Positions 25,858 to 34,991 are shown, counted from the stretch's first letter. The stretch is DNA of 64,000 nt from an uncultured Aquimonas sp. (GCF_937888285.1 NZ_CALART010000002.1:11992-75991), one strand, 5' to 3'. Notes: generated by a model not told the origin, from the letters alone. Numbers and translations are program-made.

Positions 25858-26586
25858 ATGAGTGACTGGATCGCCGGCATCAATGCCGTCGCCGCGGCGC
25901 TGGAAGCGGGGCAGGACCTTGCCGAAGTGCTGATCGACGGCAAGGCCAAGAACCCGCGGCTGGCCGAGATCGGCAGCGCGGCCAAGTCCGCGGGCATCGC
26001 CCTGCGCTTCGTGCCGCTCGACCAGATCGAGCGCCAGGCGGCGGGCGCGCGCCACCAGGGCGTGATCGCCCGCGTGCAGTCCACCCGCATCTACGACGAG
26101 CGCGACCTCGAAGGCCTGATCGAAGCGGCAGCGAAGCCGCTGCTGCTGATCCTCGACGGCGTGCAGGACCCGCACAACCTCGGTGCCTGCCTGCGCTCGG
26201 CTGCCGCCGCGGGAGCGACTGCGGTCATCGTGCCCAAGGACCGCGCCGCCACGCTGACGCCGACGGCGCGCAAGGTCGCCGCCGGCGGCGCCGAGCGCGT
26301 GCCGCTGGTGCGCGTCACCAACCTCGCGCGCTGCATGAAGGAGCTGCAGGACGCCGGCATCTGGATCGTCGGCCTGGCTGGCGAGGCCGAGGCCAGCCTG
26401 TACAGCGTTGATCTCAAGGGGCCCATGGCGATCGCCATGGGCGGCGAGGGCGAGGGCCTGCGGCGCCTGACCCGCGAACACTGCGACTACCTCGCCAAGA
26501 TCCCGATGGCCTCGGGCATGGAGAGCCTGAACGTGTCGGTGGCGGCGGGCATCAGCCTGTTCGAGGCGCTGCGGCAGCGCGGCTGA
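25858..26586 (+). CDS. rlmB: 23S rRNA (guanosine-2'-O-)-methyltransferase RlmB
   Basis: A 242-residue SPOUT methyltransferase methylating G2251 of 23S rRNA. An N-terminal L30e-like substrate domain (INAVAAALEAGQDLAEVLID) precedes the knotted catalytic domain with LLILDGVQDPHNLGACLRSA, GGAERVPLVRV, GGEGEGLRRL and IPMASGMESLNVSVA, the three conserved SpoU motifs. Length and context beside rnr are standard. Confidence 0.95.
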   Translation: MSDWIAGINAVAAALEAGQDLAEVLIDGKAKNPRLAEIGSAAKSAGIALRFVPLDQIERQAAGARHQGVIARVQSTRIYDERDLEGLIEAAAKPLLLILDGVQDPHNLGACLRSAAAAGATAVIVPKDRAATLTPTARKVAAGGAERVPLVRVTNLARCMKELQDAGIWIVGLAGEAEASLYSVDLKGPMAIAMGGEGEGLRRLTREHCDYLAKIPMASGMESLNVSVAAGISLFEALRQRG

Positions 26587-26687
26587 CCCGGGGCGAGGTC
26601 CCTGGCTTGGGCTGGCTCCGGCCGCGCCGGCGCGAGCCTTGGGGCAACAAGGACGAAATCCCTCCAGGCCTCCATCCGTGGCCGCGC

Positions 26688-26855
26688 GTCCGGCACCTGT
26701 CCGGATGCGTTCGGTCGCGACGCAGCGACCCGGCGACGCCTTCGCTTTGCTCGGTTGCGCGGGATCTTCGGTTGCGCGGGATCAAAGGATCGCGTGCTCG
26801 ATCCGCGGGCGCGCCCTCCGTGGCGCGCGACGACGCTGAATTCTTCAGCCTTGCC
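26688..26855. repeat. Multi-hairpin extragenic element, copy 2
   Basis: This element starts exactly at the base after the gor stop codon, as copy 1 (16012-16119) does after the GH3 stop. The outer parts match copy 1 closely (GCTGAA-ATTCAGC dyad, GCGCGCC-GGCGCGC dyad, GTCCGG-TGTCCGGA end). It is expanded by about 60 bases that include two 17-base-spaced copies of GGTTGCGCGGGATC (26753-26766, 26770-26783). It also lies downstream of rlmB, so it separates convergent genes. No gene is visible in 26587-26855. Confidence 0.6.
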
Positions 26856-28211
26856 TCAGTGCCGGCGCATCGGCGTGCGCAGGGTGACAAGCTCTTCGGC
26901 AAGGCTGGGATGCAGGGCCATGGTGCGATCGAAGTCCGCCTTGGTGGCGCCTGCCTTCAGGGCGACTGCGACCAGCTGGATCATCTCGGAGGCGCCAGGG
27001 GCGACGATCTGGCAGCCGAGCACGCGTCCTGTCTTCGCACAGACGCTGAGTTTCATGAGCGCTTCGTCGCGTTCCCCTGCAAAGGCCGAGCGCATCGGCG
27101 TGAAGCGCGTCGAATACACCTCGACAGGGCCACAGGCTGCGGCCCGTTCCTCGCTGAGCCCCACACTGCCCAGCTCCGGCTGGGTGAATACAGCTGTCGG
27201 CACCAGTTCGTGGTCGACCGCCTGCGGGCGTTCTTCAAACACGGTGGAAACGAATGCGGCCGCGTCGGCGATGGCCACGGGCGTCAGGCTCACCCGCCGG
27301 GTCACGTCACCGAGTGCGTGCAGCCAGGGCAGGGCCGTGCGTGAGCGCGCGTCTACCGGCACCTCGCCGTTCGGGCCCAGGCTGAGGCCCACGAGATCGA
27401 GTCCGAGGCCAGCCGTTGCTGGAGCGCGACCGGTAGCCAGCAACACCTGTCGGAAGCGGCGCGGACCGACGCTCGCGCCCTGCACCTCGAGCTCGTTCCC
27501 GTGTCGCGTGATCTCGACCACGTCCGCGTCGGGGCACAGGGATACGCCGGCGCCGTGCAGGTGCTCGGCCAGCAGCGTGCTGGCCTCGCGGTCGAAGCCC
27601 GGCAGTAGCTGCGTGCCGCGGTGACACAGGCTGACCTTTGCTCCCATACCGTTCAACAGGCTGGCGAATTCGCAGCCGATGTAGCCGCCCCCCACGATCA
27701 GGATGGATTCCGGCAGCGCTTCCAGATCGAACACGTCGTCCGACACCAGCGCGAGCTCGGCGCCCGGGAAGCCGGGTCGCCGCGGTTGCGCGCCCGTCGC
27801 GATCAGCACCTCGCGCGCGCTGCGGACACTCCCATCCGCGAGCGCGACACGCTGGGTGCCGATCAGGCGCGCGTGCTGCTCGTAGAGCGCGACACCCGCC
27901 TCAACCAGGCGCTGCCGGTAGAGCACGCCCAGGCGAGTCAATTCGTTCCGAAGCCGGCCACGGAAGGCAGGCCAGTCGAAGTGCGCCGCGCCGACTGGCC
28001 AGCCATAAGCGGGTGCCTCTCGAAGCAGCTGTGCGTACGCGGCTGCAAAGCTCATGAGTTTCTTTGGCACGCAGCCGCGTGCAACGCAGGTGCCGCCGTA
28101 GTGCGATGGCTCTGCAAGCGCCACGCGCGCGCCGGCCTTGGCCGCGAGTCGGGCCGCGCGCACGCCGCCGGAGCCGCCGCCGATGACGAACAGATCGTAG
28201 TCGTACTGCAT
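26856..28211 (-). CDS. gor: Glutathione-disulfide reductase
   Basis: A 451-residue cytoplasmic FAD/NADPH disulfide reductase keeping glutathione reduced. The FAD motif VIGGGSGGVRAAR (9-21), the redox-active pair in GGTCVARGCVPKKL (Cys42, Cys47), the NADPH motif ILIVGGGYIGCEFASLL, and the C-terminal HPSLAEELVTLRTP with the proton-relay His-Glu define the family. CVPKK and the dimer-interface ending support glutathione reductase over lipoamide or mercuric reductase. The ATG at 28211 has GAAGGAGC upstream and begins at the FAD domain. Confidence 0.9.
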   Translation of the reverse strand: MQYDYDLFVIGGGSGGVRAARLAAKAGARVALAEPSHYGGTCVARGCVPKKLMSFAAAYAQLLREAPAYGWPVGAAHFDWPAFRGRLRNELTRLGVLYRQRLVEAGVALYEQHARLIGTQRVALADGSVRSAREVLIATGAQPRRPGFPGAELALVSDDVFDLEALPESILIVGGGYIGCEFASLLNGMGAKVSLCHRGTQLLPGFDREASTLLAEHLHGAGVSLCPDADVVEITRHGNELEVQGASVGPRRFRQVLLATGRAPATAGLGLDLVGLSLGPNGEVPVDARSRTALPWLHALGDVTRRVSLTPVAIADAAAFVSTVFEERPQAVDHELVPTAVFTQPELGSVGLSEERAAACGPVEVYSTRFTPMRSAFAGERDEALMKLSVCAKTGRVLGCQIVAPGASEMIQLVAVALKAGATKADFDRTMALHPSLAEELVTLRTPMRRH

Positions 28212-28365
28212 GCAAGCTCCTTCCTCTCTCATTGAGATGGCCGAAAGAGTGGCATGGCGGTACTTTCGAACGCGTTCGCCGTCGCTCGGCGCGCGCAGCG
28301 CCCCGCGGCAGGAACACGCTGGCGAGGCGGGCAGCCCGGCTGCCGACCTCGGCTAAGATCCACCC

Positions 28366-29034
28366 ATGCCCCCGTTCGAGCCCGCTCTCTGGCTGCTGCT
28401 GGCCGCCCTGTTGCCGCTGTGTCTGGGGGCGCTGCTGGCTTTGCGTTTGAAGCGCGCCAATGGCTGGAGCGCGCGGTTGCTCCGCGCGTTCGCCGCCGCC
28501 GTGCTGCTGCTTCTGGCCTTGCTGCTGGGGGGAACAGGCCTTGCCCTGTTCGGCTACGCCCGCCTGCTGCAGGACGCCGAGGTGGCCAGCCTTTCAGTGC
28601 AACAGCTTGCTCCGCAGCACTACGCAGTCCAGCTGGATACGCCCGACGGCCAGCGCCAGCGCTTCGAGCTGCACGGCGACCACTGGCAGCTCGACGCCCG
28701 CGTGCTGCGCTGGAAGCTACCGGCCCTGCTGGCCGGCGCGCCTTCGCTGTACCGGCTTGAGCGGCTGTCTTCGCGCTACGTCGATGTCGCCCAGGAGCGC
28801 GAGGCTGCGCGCAGCGTGCATGAGCTCGGCGCACAGGCCTTCCCGGACCTGTGGACCCTGCGCCGGCAGTTTCCGCAGTACCTCGACTTCGTCGATGCCG
28901 ACTTCGGCAGCGGTGCCTACCTGCCGCTGGTCGACCAGGCGCGCTACAGCGTCAGCCTGGGGCCGCGCGGCGGGCTGGTGGCGCGCCCGGCGGATGCGGA
29001 GACGCAGGCGCTGCTCAATGCGCAAGGCTGGTAG
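28366..29034 (+). CDS. Membrane-anchored protein of unknown function
   Basis: A 222-residue protein with two N-terminal transmembrane helices (residues about 7-28 and 40-64) and a soluble domain of about 150 residues. The soluble part begins DAEVASLSVQQLAPQHYAVQLDTPDGQRQRFELHGDHWQLDARVLRW and contains FVDADFGSGAYLPL, a pattern seen in uncharacterised Xanthomonadales proteins sometimes labelled multidrug-efflux related; nothing in the sequence supports transport. It stands alone, divergent from gor, with 238 bases to pyrG in which no gene is visible. Confidence 0.75.
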   Translation: MPPFEPALWLLLAALLPLCLGALLALRLKRANGWSARLLRAFAAAVLLLLALLLGGTGLALFGYARLLQDAEVASLSVQQLAPQHYAVQLDTPDGQRQRFELHGDHWQLDARVLRWKLPALLAGAPSLYRLERLSSRYVDVAQEREAARSVHELGAQAFPDLWTLRRQFPQYLDFVDADFGSGAYLPLVDQARYSVSLGPRGGLVARPADAETQALLNAQGW

Positions 29035-29272
29035 CAGGAGGCGGCGACGCCCGGCGGACGTCTGCCCGATCGCTGCGCGCCTACGCCTTGAGCATGTGCC
29101 TCTCGGGCGGGGAATCTGGTCCCGGACTCACGCGAGGCAGTGGGTCGTCGAGCGCTCGGCCACAGCGAGCGTCAGAGGATTGGCGCTGAATGAAGGGTCG
29201 CTGCCGGGCGGTGCCTGAGGCGCGCCGCGCCTTCCGCCTGTAGAATTGCGTTTTCCCGCTGCGTGTTCCCCC

Positions 29273-30928
29273 ATGACTCCCCTGATCTTCGTCACCGGTG
29301 GCGTGGTGTCCTCGCTTGGCAAGGGCATCGCTTCGGCCGCACTCGCGGCCATCCTGGAATCGCGCGGCCTGCGCGTGACCCTCATGAAGCTGGATCCTTA
29401 CATCAACGTCGATCCCGGCACCATGAGCCCCTTCCAGCACGGTGAGGTCTACGTCACCGACGATGGCGCCGAGACCGACCTCGACCTCGGCCACTACGAG
29501 CGCTTCGTGCGCACGCGGCTTGGCCGCATGAACAGCATCACCACCGGTCGCATCTACGAGAACGTGATCCGCAAGGAGCGCCGCGGTGATTATCTCGGCG
29601 CTACCGTGCAGGTGATCCCGCACATCACCGACGAGATCAAGCGCTGCATCGACGCCGCCACCGCGGGCTACGACGTCGGCCTGGTCGAGATCGGCGGCAC
29701 GGTCGGTGATATCGAGTCGCTGCCGTTTCTTGAGGCGATCCGCCAGATCCGCAGCGAGCGCGGCATCGAGAAAGCCTTGTTCATGCACCTGACCCTGGTG
29801 CCTTACATCGCCGCGGCCGGCGAGCTGAAGACCAAGCCGACGCAGCACTCGGTGAAGGAGCTGCGCAGCATCGGCATCCAGCCGGACGTGCTGCTGTGCC
29901 GCAGCGAGCAGCCCCTGCCCGAAGGCGAGCGCCGCAAGATCGCGCTGTTCACCAATGTGCCGGAGAAGGCGGTGATCTCGGTCATCGACGTCGCCAACAT
30001 CTTCAGCATCGTGCCCTGGCTGCACGAGCAGCAGCTCGACGAGCTGGTGGTGCGCCAGCTGCACCTGCCGGCCAAGCGCGCGGCCGAGCTGGGCGACTGG
30101 CTGGAAGTGATCGATGCGGTCGACCATCCCGAAGACGAAGTCACCGTCGCCGTGGTCGGCAAGTACGTCGACCACCAGGACGCCTACAAGTCGGTGGGCG
30201 AGGCGCTCAAGCACGGTGGTCTGCGTCAGCGCACGCGGGTGCGTCTCAAGTGGATTGAGTCGGAGGACGTGGAGCGCGAGGGCGTGTCGGTGCTGGCCGG
30301 CGTCGACGCCATCCTGGTGCCCGGCGGTTTCGGCGACCGCGGCTTCGAGGGCAAGGTGCGCAGCGTGCAGCATGCGCGCGAGCAGGGCATTCCCTACTTC
30401 GGCATCTGCTACGGCATGCAGGCGGCCGTGGTCGATTTCGCCCGCAACGTGGCGGGTCTGGCCGGCGCCAACACCACCGAGAACGATCGCAACGTGGCGC
30501 ATCCGGTGATCGGCCTGATCACCGAGTGGCGCACCTCGACCGGTGAAGTGGAACGCCGCACCGAGGCCTCCGACCTTGGCGGCACCATGCGTCTCGGCCT
30601 GCAGGAATGCCGCTTGAAGCCCAACACCCGCGCGCGCGACCTGTACGGCCGCGACGTGATCGGCGAGCGCCACCGCCACCGCTACGAGTTCAACAACTAC
30701 TACCGCACCCAGCTGGAGGACGCGGGCCTGGTGATCGCCGGCAAATCGATGGACGACCTGCTGGTCGAGATCGTCGAGCTGCCGCGCGAGCAGCATCCCT
30801 GGTTCGTGGCCTGCCAGTTCCATCCTGAATTCACCTCGACCCCGCGCGACGGCCACCCGCTGTTCATCGGCTTCATCCGCGCCGCGCGCGAACACAAGGC
30901 GGCTGCCGCGAAGGAGGCCAGCGCATGA
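29273..30928 (+). CDS. pyrG: CTP synthase
   Basis: A 551-residue cytoplasmic enzyme making CTP from UTP, ATP and glutamine. The N-terminal synthase domain starts TPLIFVTGGVVSSLGKGIASA. The C-terminal class I glutaminase domain shows VPGGFGDRGFEGK, FGICYGMQ with the nucleophile Cys, and the FHPEFTSTPRDGHPLF His/Glu. The ATG at 29273 matches the usual family start. It begins the pyrG-kdsA-NTR-eno-ftsB-ispD run; its stop overlaps the kdsA start (ATGA). Its CTP is also used by KdsB and IspD, both in this window. Confidence 0.97.
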   Translation: MTPLIFVTGGVVSSLGKGIASAALAAILESRGLRVTLMKLDPYINVDPGTMSPFQHGEVYVTDDGAETDLDLGHYERFVRTRLGRMNSITTGRIYENVIRKERRGDYLGATVQVIPHITDEIKRCIDAATAGYDVGLVEIGGTVGDIESLPFLEAIRQIRSERGIEKALFMHLTLVPYIAAAGELKTKPTQHSVKELRSIGIQPDVLLCRSEQPLPEGERRKIALFTNVPEKAVISVIDVANIFSIVPWLHEQQLDELVVRQLHLPAKRAAELGDWLEVIDAVDHPEDEVTVAVVGKYVDHQDAYKSVGEALKHGGLRQRTRVRLKWIESEDVEREGVSVLAGVDAILVPGGFGDRGFEGKVRSVQHAREQGIPYFGICYGMQAAVVDFARNVAGLAGANTTENDRNVAHPVIGLITEWRTSTGEVERRTEASDLGGTMRLGLQECRLKPNTRARDLYGRDVIGERHRHRYEFNNYYRTQLEDAGLVIAGKSMDDLLVEIVELPREQHPWFVACQFHPEFTSTPRDGHPLFIGFIRAAREHKAAAAKEASA

Positions 30929-31755
30929 ATCTCTGCGGGTTTGAAGTCGGCCTGGACAAGCCGCTGTTCCTGATCGCCGGGCCCTGCGTCATCGAGTCCC
31001 TGCAGCTGCAGATCGACTCCGCCGGCACGCTCAAGGAAATCACCTCCAAGCTGGGCGTGCCCTTCATCTTCAAGTCGAGCTTCGACAAGGCCAACCGCAC
31101 CTCGGCAACCAGCTTCCGCGGCCCGGGCATGGAAGAAGGTCTGAAGGTGCTGGCCGAAGTGAAACGTCAGCTCGGCGTGCCGGTGCTGACGGACGTGCAC
31201 GAGTACACCCCGATGGACGAGGTCGCCAGCGTGGTCGACGTGCTGCAGACCCCGGCCTTCCTGTGCCGGCAGACCGACTTCATCCAGAAGGTAGCGCGTG
31301 CGGGCAAGCCGGTGAACATCAAGAAGGGCCAGTTCCTCTCGCCCTGGGAGATGAAGCACGTCACCGACAAGGCCAAGGCCACCGGCAACACCCAGATCAT
31401 GGCCTGCGAGCGCGGCGTGAGCTTCGGCTACAACAATCTGGTCAGCGACATGCGCAGTCTGAGCGTGATGCGCGACACCGGCTGCCCCGTGGTGTTTGAC
31501 GCCACCCACTCGGTGCAGTTGCCCGGCGGCGCCGGCGGCAAGAGCGGCGGCCAGCGCGAGTTCGTGCCGGTGCTCTCGCGCGCCGCGGTCGCCGTCGGCA
31601 TCGCCGGCCTGTTCGCCGAGACCCACCCCGACCCCGAGAACGCCCTGTCCGACGGCCCCAACGCCTGGCCGCTGGGCCGCATGGCCGAGCTGCTCGAAAG
31701 CCTGGTCGAGCTCGACCGGGTTGTGAAGAAGCGGCCTTTCATCGAGATGGGTTGA
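30925..31755 (+). CDS. kdsA: 3-deoxy-8-phosphooctulonate synthase
   Basis: A 276-residue cytoplasmic enzyme condensing arabinose 5-phosphate with phosphoenolpyruvate to Kdo-8-phosphate for lipopolysaccharide core. Motifs include IAGPCVIES (17-25), FKSSFDKANRTS, QTDFIQKVARAGKPVNIKKGQF and DATHSVQLPGG. Residue 21 is Cys at the place where the metal-independent E. coli enzyme has Asn, so a metal-dependent (class II) enzyme is predicted. Eno downstream supplies phosphoenolpyruvate. Coupled to pyrG by an ATGA overlap. Confidence 0.95.
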   Translation: MNLCGFEVGLDKPLFLIAGPCVIESLQLQIDSAGTLKEITSKLGVPFIFKSSFDKANRTSATSFRGPGMEEGLKVLAEVKRQLGVPVLTDVHEYTPMDEVASVVDVLQTPAFLCRQTDFIQKVARAGKPVNIKKGQFLSPWEMKHVTDKAKATGNTQIMACERGVSFGYNNLVSDMRSLSVMRDTGCPVVFDATHSVQLPGGAGGKSGGQREFVPVLSRAAVAVGIAGLFAETHPDPENALSDGPNAWPLGRMAELLESLVELDRVVKKRPFIEMG

Positions 31756-31769
31756 GCGGGCGCCTGTCG

Positions 31770-32366
31770 ATGCCAATGAGCAGTGGTTCAGCCGAAAGCG
31801 TGCAAGCCCGAGTACGGCCGGCAGCGCTGCTGTCGAAGGCGGGCGGCCGTGCCGCTGCCGGCTTCGCTGCCGTGCTGGGACTGATGCTGCCCTTCGCGCA
31901 GGCGGGTGCCTGCAGCATGAAGGGCGGCGCGCCTTCGCTCAGGCAGCAGCTTGAGTCCGCTGAGTCGGTCTTCGTTGCCCGCGTCACCGTCGCTCGCGAG
32001 ATAGCTACCGAAGAAGTGCTATCCCCAGAGGCTCGCGCAGAACTCGACGAGGCTCAACGTAATGAGCCCCTGATCGAGGCCTCCTACCGGCTGATCGAGA
32101 CCTTGAAGGGCAAGCCCGCCGCCAATGGCCCTGTGTACGATCTTCCGTTCGCGGCCGGAAACTGCAGCCTGGGTCTTCTGCCAGGTTGGGACTATGTGTT
32201 TGTCCTCCAGCCACCTGATCCCGAGTTCGGCCGACACTTCGTAGGCTTGTTCTCCGGTTCGTTCGGGCTCGGTGCCTACCGAACGTCCAGCGGTCCGGAT
32301 TCAAGCGAGCTTTCAGAAGTCCGCGCCACCCTTCGATCCCTTTCCACGGAACCCGAGACGCCATGA
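31770..32366 (+). CDS. Secreted NTR/TIMP-like protein of unknown function
   Basis: A protein of about 198 residues placed between kdsA and eno. A signal peptide (hydrophobic stretch about 27-43, ending in QAGA) leaves a mature protein starting CSMKGG. The mature opening Cys, ESVFVARVTVAREI, a long insert, YRLIETLKGKPAANGPVY, and a later Cys in AGNCSLGLLPGWDYVFVLQP resemble the netrin-like (TIMP) fold found in small bacterial secreted proteins. Its stop overlaps the eno start (ATGA). The start is uncertain: ATG 31770 is used, while ATG 31776 or TTG 31752 (overlapping the kdsA stop) are possible. Base use looks less GC-biased than its neighbours in the middle. Confidence 0.7.
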   Translation: MPMSSGSAESVQARVRPAALLSKAGGRAAAGFAAVLGLMLPFAQAGACSMKGGAPSLRQQLESAESVFVARVTVAREIATEEVLSPEARAELDEAQRNEPLIEASYRLIETLKGKPAANGPVYDLPFAAGNCSLGLLPGWDYVFVLQPPDPEFGRHFVGLFSGSFGLGAYRTSSGPDSSELSEVRATLRSLSTEPETP

Positions 32367-33655
32367 GCACGATCCGCAGCATCCACGCCCGCGAAATCCT
32401 CGACTCCCGCGGCAATCCCACGCTGGAAGCCGAAGTCACGCTGGAATCCGGCCAGGTCGGCCGCGCCGCCGTACCTTCGGGCGCGTCGACCGGCACCCGC
32501 GAGGCGGTGGAGCTGCGTGACGGTGACCGGACGCGCTACCTCGGCAAGGGCGTGACCCGCGCGGTGGCCAATGTGCGCGGCGCGATCAACGACGCCCTGC
32601 GCGGTTTCGACGGCGCCGACCAGGCCGGGCTCGACCAGCGGATGATCGCGCTGGACGGCACCGAGACCAAGAGCCACCTCGGCGCCAACGCGCTGCTCGG
32701 CGTGTCGCTCGCCAATGCGCATGCGCAGGCGGCGGCGCGCGGGTTGCCGCTTTGGACGCATCTGCTGGGCGATCGCCAAGCGGTGCTGCCGGTGCCGATG
32801 ATGAACATCATCAACGGCGGTGCGCACGCCGACAACAATGTCGACATGCAGGAGTTCATGGTGCTGCCGGTCGGCCTGCCGAGCTTCGCCGAGGCCCTGC
32901 GTGCGGGCACCGAGATCTTCCACGCGCTGAAGTCGGTGCTGAAGGGCCGCGGGCTGTCGACGGCCGTGGGCGACGAGGGCGGCTTCGCGCCGGACCTGCG
33001 CTCGAACGAGGAAGCCGTCGAGGTCATTCTCGAGGCGATCGGCAAGTCGGGCTATCGCGCCGGCGAGGACATCTACCTCGGCCTCGACTGCGCGGCATCG
33101 GAATTCTACGAGAACGGCAAGTACCAGCTGGTCGGCGAAGGCCAGCGCCTGTCGTCCGAACAGTTCGCCGATTTCCTCGCCGGCTGGACCCGCCAGTACC
33201 CGATCATCACCATCGAAGACGGTATGGCCGAGGACGACTGGGACGGCTGGGCGGGTCTCACCGCGCGCCTGCGCGAGAACGTGCAGCTGGTCGGCGACGA
33301 CCTGTTCGTGACCAACCCCAAGATCTTCCGCGAGGGCATCGCCAAGGGCATCGGCAACGCCATCCTGATCAAGGTCAACCAGATCGGTACGCTCACCGAA
33401 ACGCTGGAGGCCATCGCGATGGCGGAAGCCGCCACCTACGCGCAGGTGATTTCGCACCGCTCGGGCGAGACCGAGGACACCACCATCGCCGATATCGCGG
33501 TGGCCACCACCGCGACCCAGATCAAGACCGGCTCGCTGTGCCGCTCGGATCGCGTGGCCAAGTACAACCAGCTGCTGCGCATCGAGGAAGCGCTGGGCGC
33601 CGGCGCGCGCTACGCCGGTCGCGCGGCCTTCCCGCAGCTGAAGCACTTCCGCTGA
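32363..33655 (+). CDS. eno: Enolase
   Basis: A 430-residue glycolytic enzyme interconverting 2-phosphoglycerate and phosphoenolpyruvate. Family landmarks are AREILDSRGNPTLEAEV, VPSGASTGTREAVELRD, GDEGGFAPDL, the metal ligands in LGLDCAASEFY and TIEDGMAEDDWDGW and LVGDDLFVTN, and the catalytic Lys in ILIKVNQIGTLTE, then SHRSGETEDT. Length is normal. It is coupled to the upstream NTR-like gene by ATGA, an unusual partner, and followed 24 bases later by ftsB. Confidence 0.97.
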   Translation: MSTIRSIHAREILDSRGNPTLEAEVTLESGQVGRAAVPSGASTGTREAVELRDGDRTRYLGKGVTRAVANVRGAINDALRGFDGADQAGLDQRMIALDGTETKSHLGANALLGVSLANAHAQAAARGLPLWTHLLGDRQAVLPVPMMNIINGGAHADNNVDMQEFMVLPVGLPSFAEALRAGTEIFHALKSVLKGRGLSTAVGDEGGFAPDLRSNEEAVEVILEAIGKSGYRAGEDIYLGLDCAASEFYENGKYQLVGEGQRLSSEQFADFLAGWTRQYPIITIEDGMAEDDWDGWAGLTARLRENVQLVGDDLFVTNPKIFREGIAKGIGNAILIKVNQIGTLTETLEAIAMAEAATYAQVISHRSGETEDTTIADIAVATTATQIKTGSLCRSDRVAKYNQLLRIEEALGAGARYAGRAAFPQLKHFR

Positions 33656-33679
33656 GATTCCGGCCCGGCCTGGGCGCGC

Positions 33680-34030
33680 ATGTCCCGACTGATCATCCTC
33701 GTTCTGCTGGCCCTGCTGGTCTACCTGCAGGTGCAGCTGTGGACGGGTGCGGGCGGGCGTGCCCAGGTCGATGGCCTCGCCACTGCGGTGGAGCGCCAGC
33801 GCGACGAGAACGCGCGCCTGGAGGCGCGCAACGAGGCGCTCGAGGCCGAGGTGGTGGATCTGAAGGAAGGCCAGTCCGCCGTCGAGGAGCGCGCCCGCGC
33901 CGAGCTCGGCATGATCAAGCCGGGCGAGGTGTTCTATCGCGTGGTCGACGGTGAGCTGGTGCCCGAGCCGCCGCCCACGGTTCCTGAGGGGCAGGGCAGC
34001 CGCCCCTCAGGGCAGCGCCCCGGCCAATGA
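33680..34030 (+). CDS. ftsB: Cell division protein FtsB
   Basis: A 116-residue bitopic division protein. A single transmembrane helix (residues 3-20) precedes a coiled coil (about 28-72, VDGLATAVERQRDENARLEARNEALEAEV in heptads) and the conserved tail EERARAELGMIKPGEVFYRVVD. FtsB forms the FtsQLB complex at the septum. The eno-ftsB-ispD order is standard in gammaproteobacteria. The C-terminal 25 residues are Pro-rich and variable. Its stop overlaps ispD (ATGA). Confidence 0.93.
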   Translation: MSRLIILVLLALLVYLQVQLWTGAGGRAQVDGLATAVERQRDENARLEARNEALEAEVVDLKEGQSAVEERARAELGMIKPGEVFYRVVDGELVPEPPPTVPEGQGSRPSGQRPGQ

Positions 34031-34740
34031 AGCCGCGCATCTGGGCCATCCTGCCGGCAGCCGGCAGCGGGCGACGCATGGCCAGCGATGTTCCGAAGCA
34101 GTATCTGCAGCTCGCGGGACGCAGCGTGCTGGAGCACAGCCTGCGCGCGGTGCTGGCGCATCCGGACGTCGAGGGCGCGATCGTGGCGACCGCCGCCGGC
34201 GATGGGCGCTGGCCCGGCTGGACCACGATGGACGGCAAACCGGTGCAGCGCGTCGACGGCGGCGCCGAGCGCGCCGACAGCGTGCGGGCGGGGTTGCTCG
34301 CAGTGCGAGAGCATGTGGCAGACGGCGCGGCCTGGGCGCTCGTCCACGATGCCGCGCGCCCCTGTCTGCGGCAGGAGGACCTCGATCGCCTGATCCGCTT
34401 CTGCCTGGACGCGGGAGAGGGTGGCCTGCTGGCGGCGCCGGTGCGCGACACCTTGAAGCGGGTCGACCCCGCCAGCGCGGCCGAGCGGCCCAGAGCGCTC
34501 GGAACCGAAGCGCGCGCTGGCCTGTGGCGCGCGTTGACGCCGCAGTTTTTTCCGGCGCAAGCCCTGCTCGATGCGCTGGAACACGCGCGCGCTGCGGGCG
34601 TCGCGATCACCGACGAAGCCATGGCGATGGAGCGCCGGGGCGCTCAGCCCCTGTTGGTCGAAGGCGCCGAGGACAACCTCAAGATCACCACGCCGGCGGA
34701 TCTGGCGCTGGCGGAGTTTCTGCTGGCCCGAATGGGCTGA
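34027..34740 (+). CDS. ispD: 2-C-methyl-D-erythritol 4-phosphate cytidylyltransferase
   Basis: A 237-residue enzyme of the MEP isoprenoid pathway, making CDP-ME from MEP and CTP. The nucleotide-binding opening ILPAAGSGRRMASDVPKQYLQLAGRSVLEH, then GGAERADSVRAGL, VHDAARPC and the ending EGAEDNLKITTPADLALAE are characteristic. It overlaps ftsB by four bases. In related genomes ispF follows directly; here it does not, and repeats occupy the next 560 bases. Confidence 0.94.
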   Translation: MKPRIWAILPAAGSGRRMASDVPKQYLQLAGRSVLEHSLRAVLAHPDVEGAIVATAAGDGRWPGWTTMDGKPVQRVDGGAERADSVRAGLLAVREHVADGAAWALVHDAARPCLRQEDLDRLIRFCLDAGEGGLLAAPVRDTLKRVDPASAAERPRALGTEARAGLWRALTPQFFPAQALLDALEHARAAGVAITDEAMAMERRGAQPLLVEGAEDNLKITTPADLALAEFLLARMG

Positions 34741-34869
34741 GGCCGCACGCGTTTCGTCGTCGCCATCGCCTCGATTCGCGCTCGCTTCCCGGCGCTTGAT
34801 CTTCGCCATCGGGTGACTCGGAATCGCGTCTGGGTCGGGCCCGTCCTGCGGCTCCGATTGGGCGTGGTG

Positions 34870-34991
34870 GCAGATGCGCTGCGCTTATCTGCCCTACGCG
34901 GGCAGGGTCTGGCTGCTGCGTTCAACGCAAGGCGTCATTCGTGTTTGTAGGGTGGATAAGCGCAGCGCATCCATCGGAACCTCGCGTCACG
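34870..34991. repeat. 122-bp direct repeat, copy 1 (palindrome-ended)
   Basis: This unit is repeated at 35076-35197 with only three differences. Inside, GATGCGCTGCGCTTATC (34873-34889) and its exact reverse complement (34955-34971) form a 17-base inverted repeat about 65 bases apart. The right side reads GTAGGGTGGATAAGCGCAGC, a REP-like motif widespread in gammaproteobacteria. The gap 34741-35304 between ispD and rsmE otherwise shows no gene. Confidence 0.85.

Noticed and set aside
23371..26481. About 1036-codon open frame on the minus strand
   Set aside because: Antisense to rnr and rlmB; no motifs, shadow composition.
29081..30895. About 600-codon minus-strand open frame
   Set aside because: Antisense to pyrG; His/Val/Leu-rich shadow with no domain.
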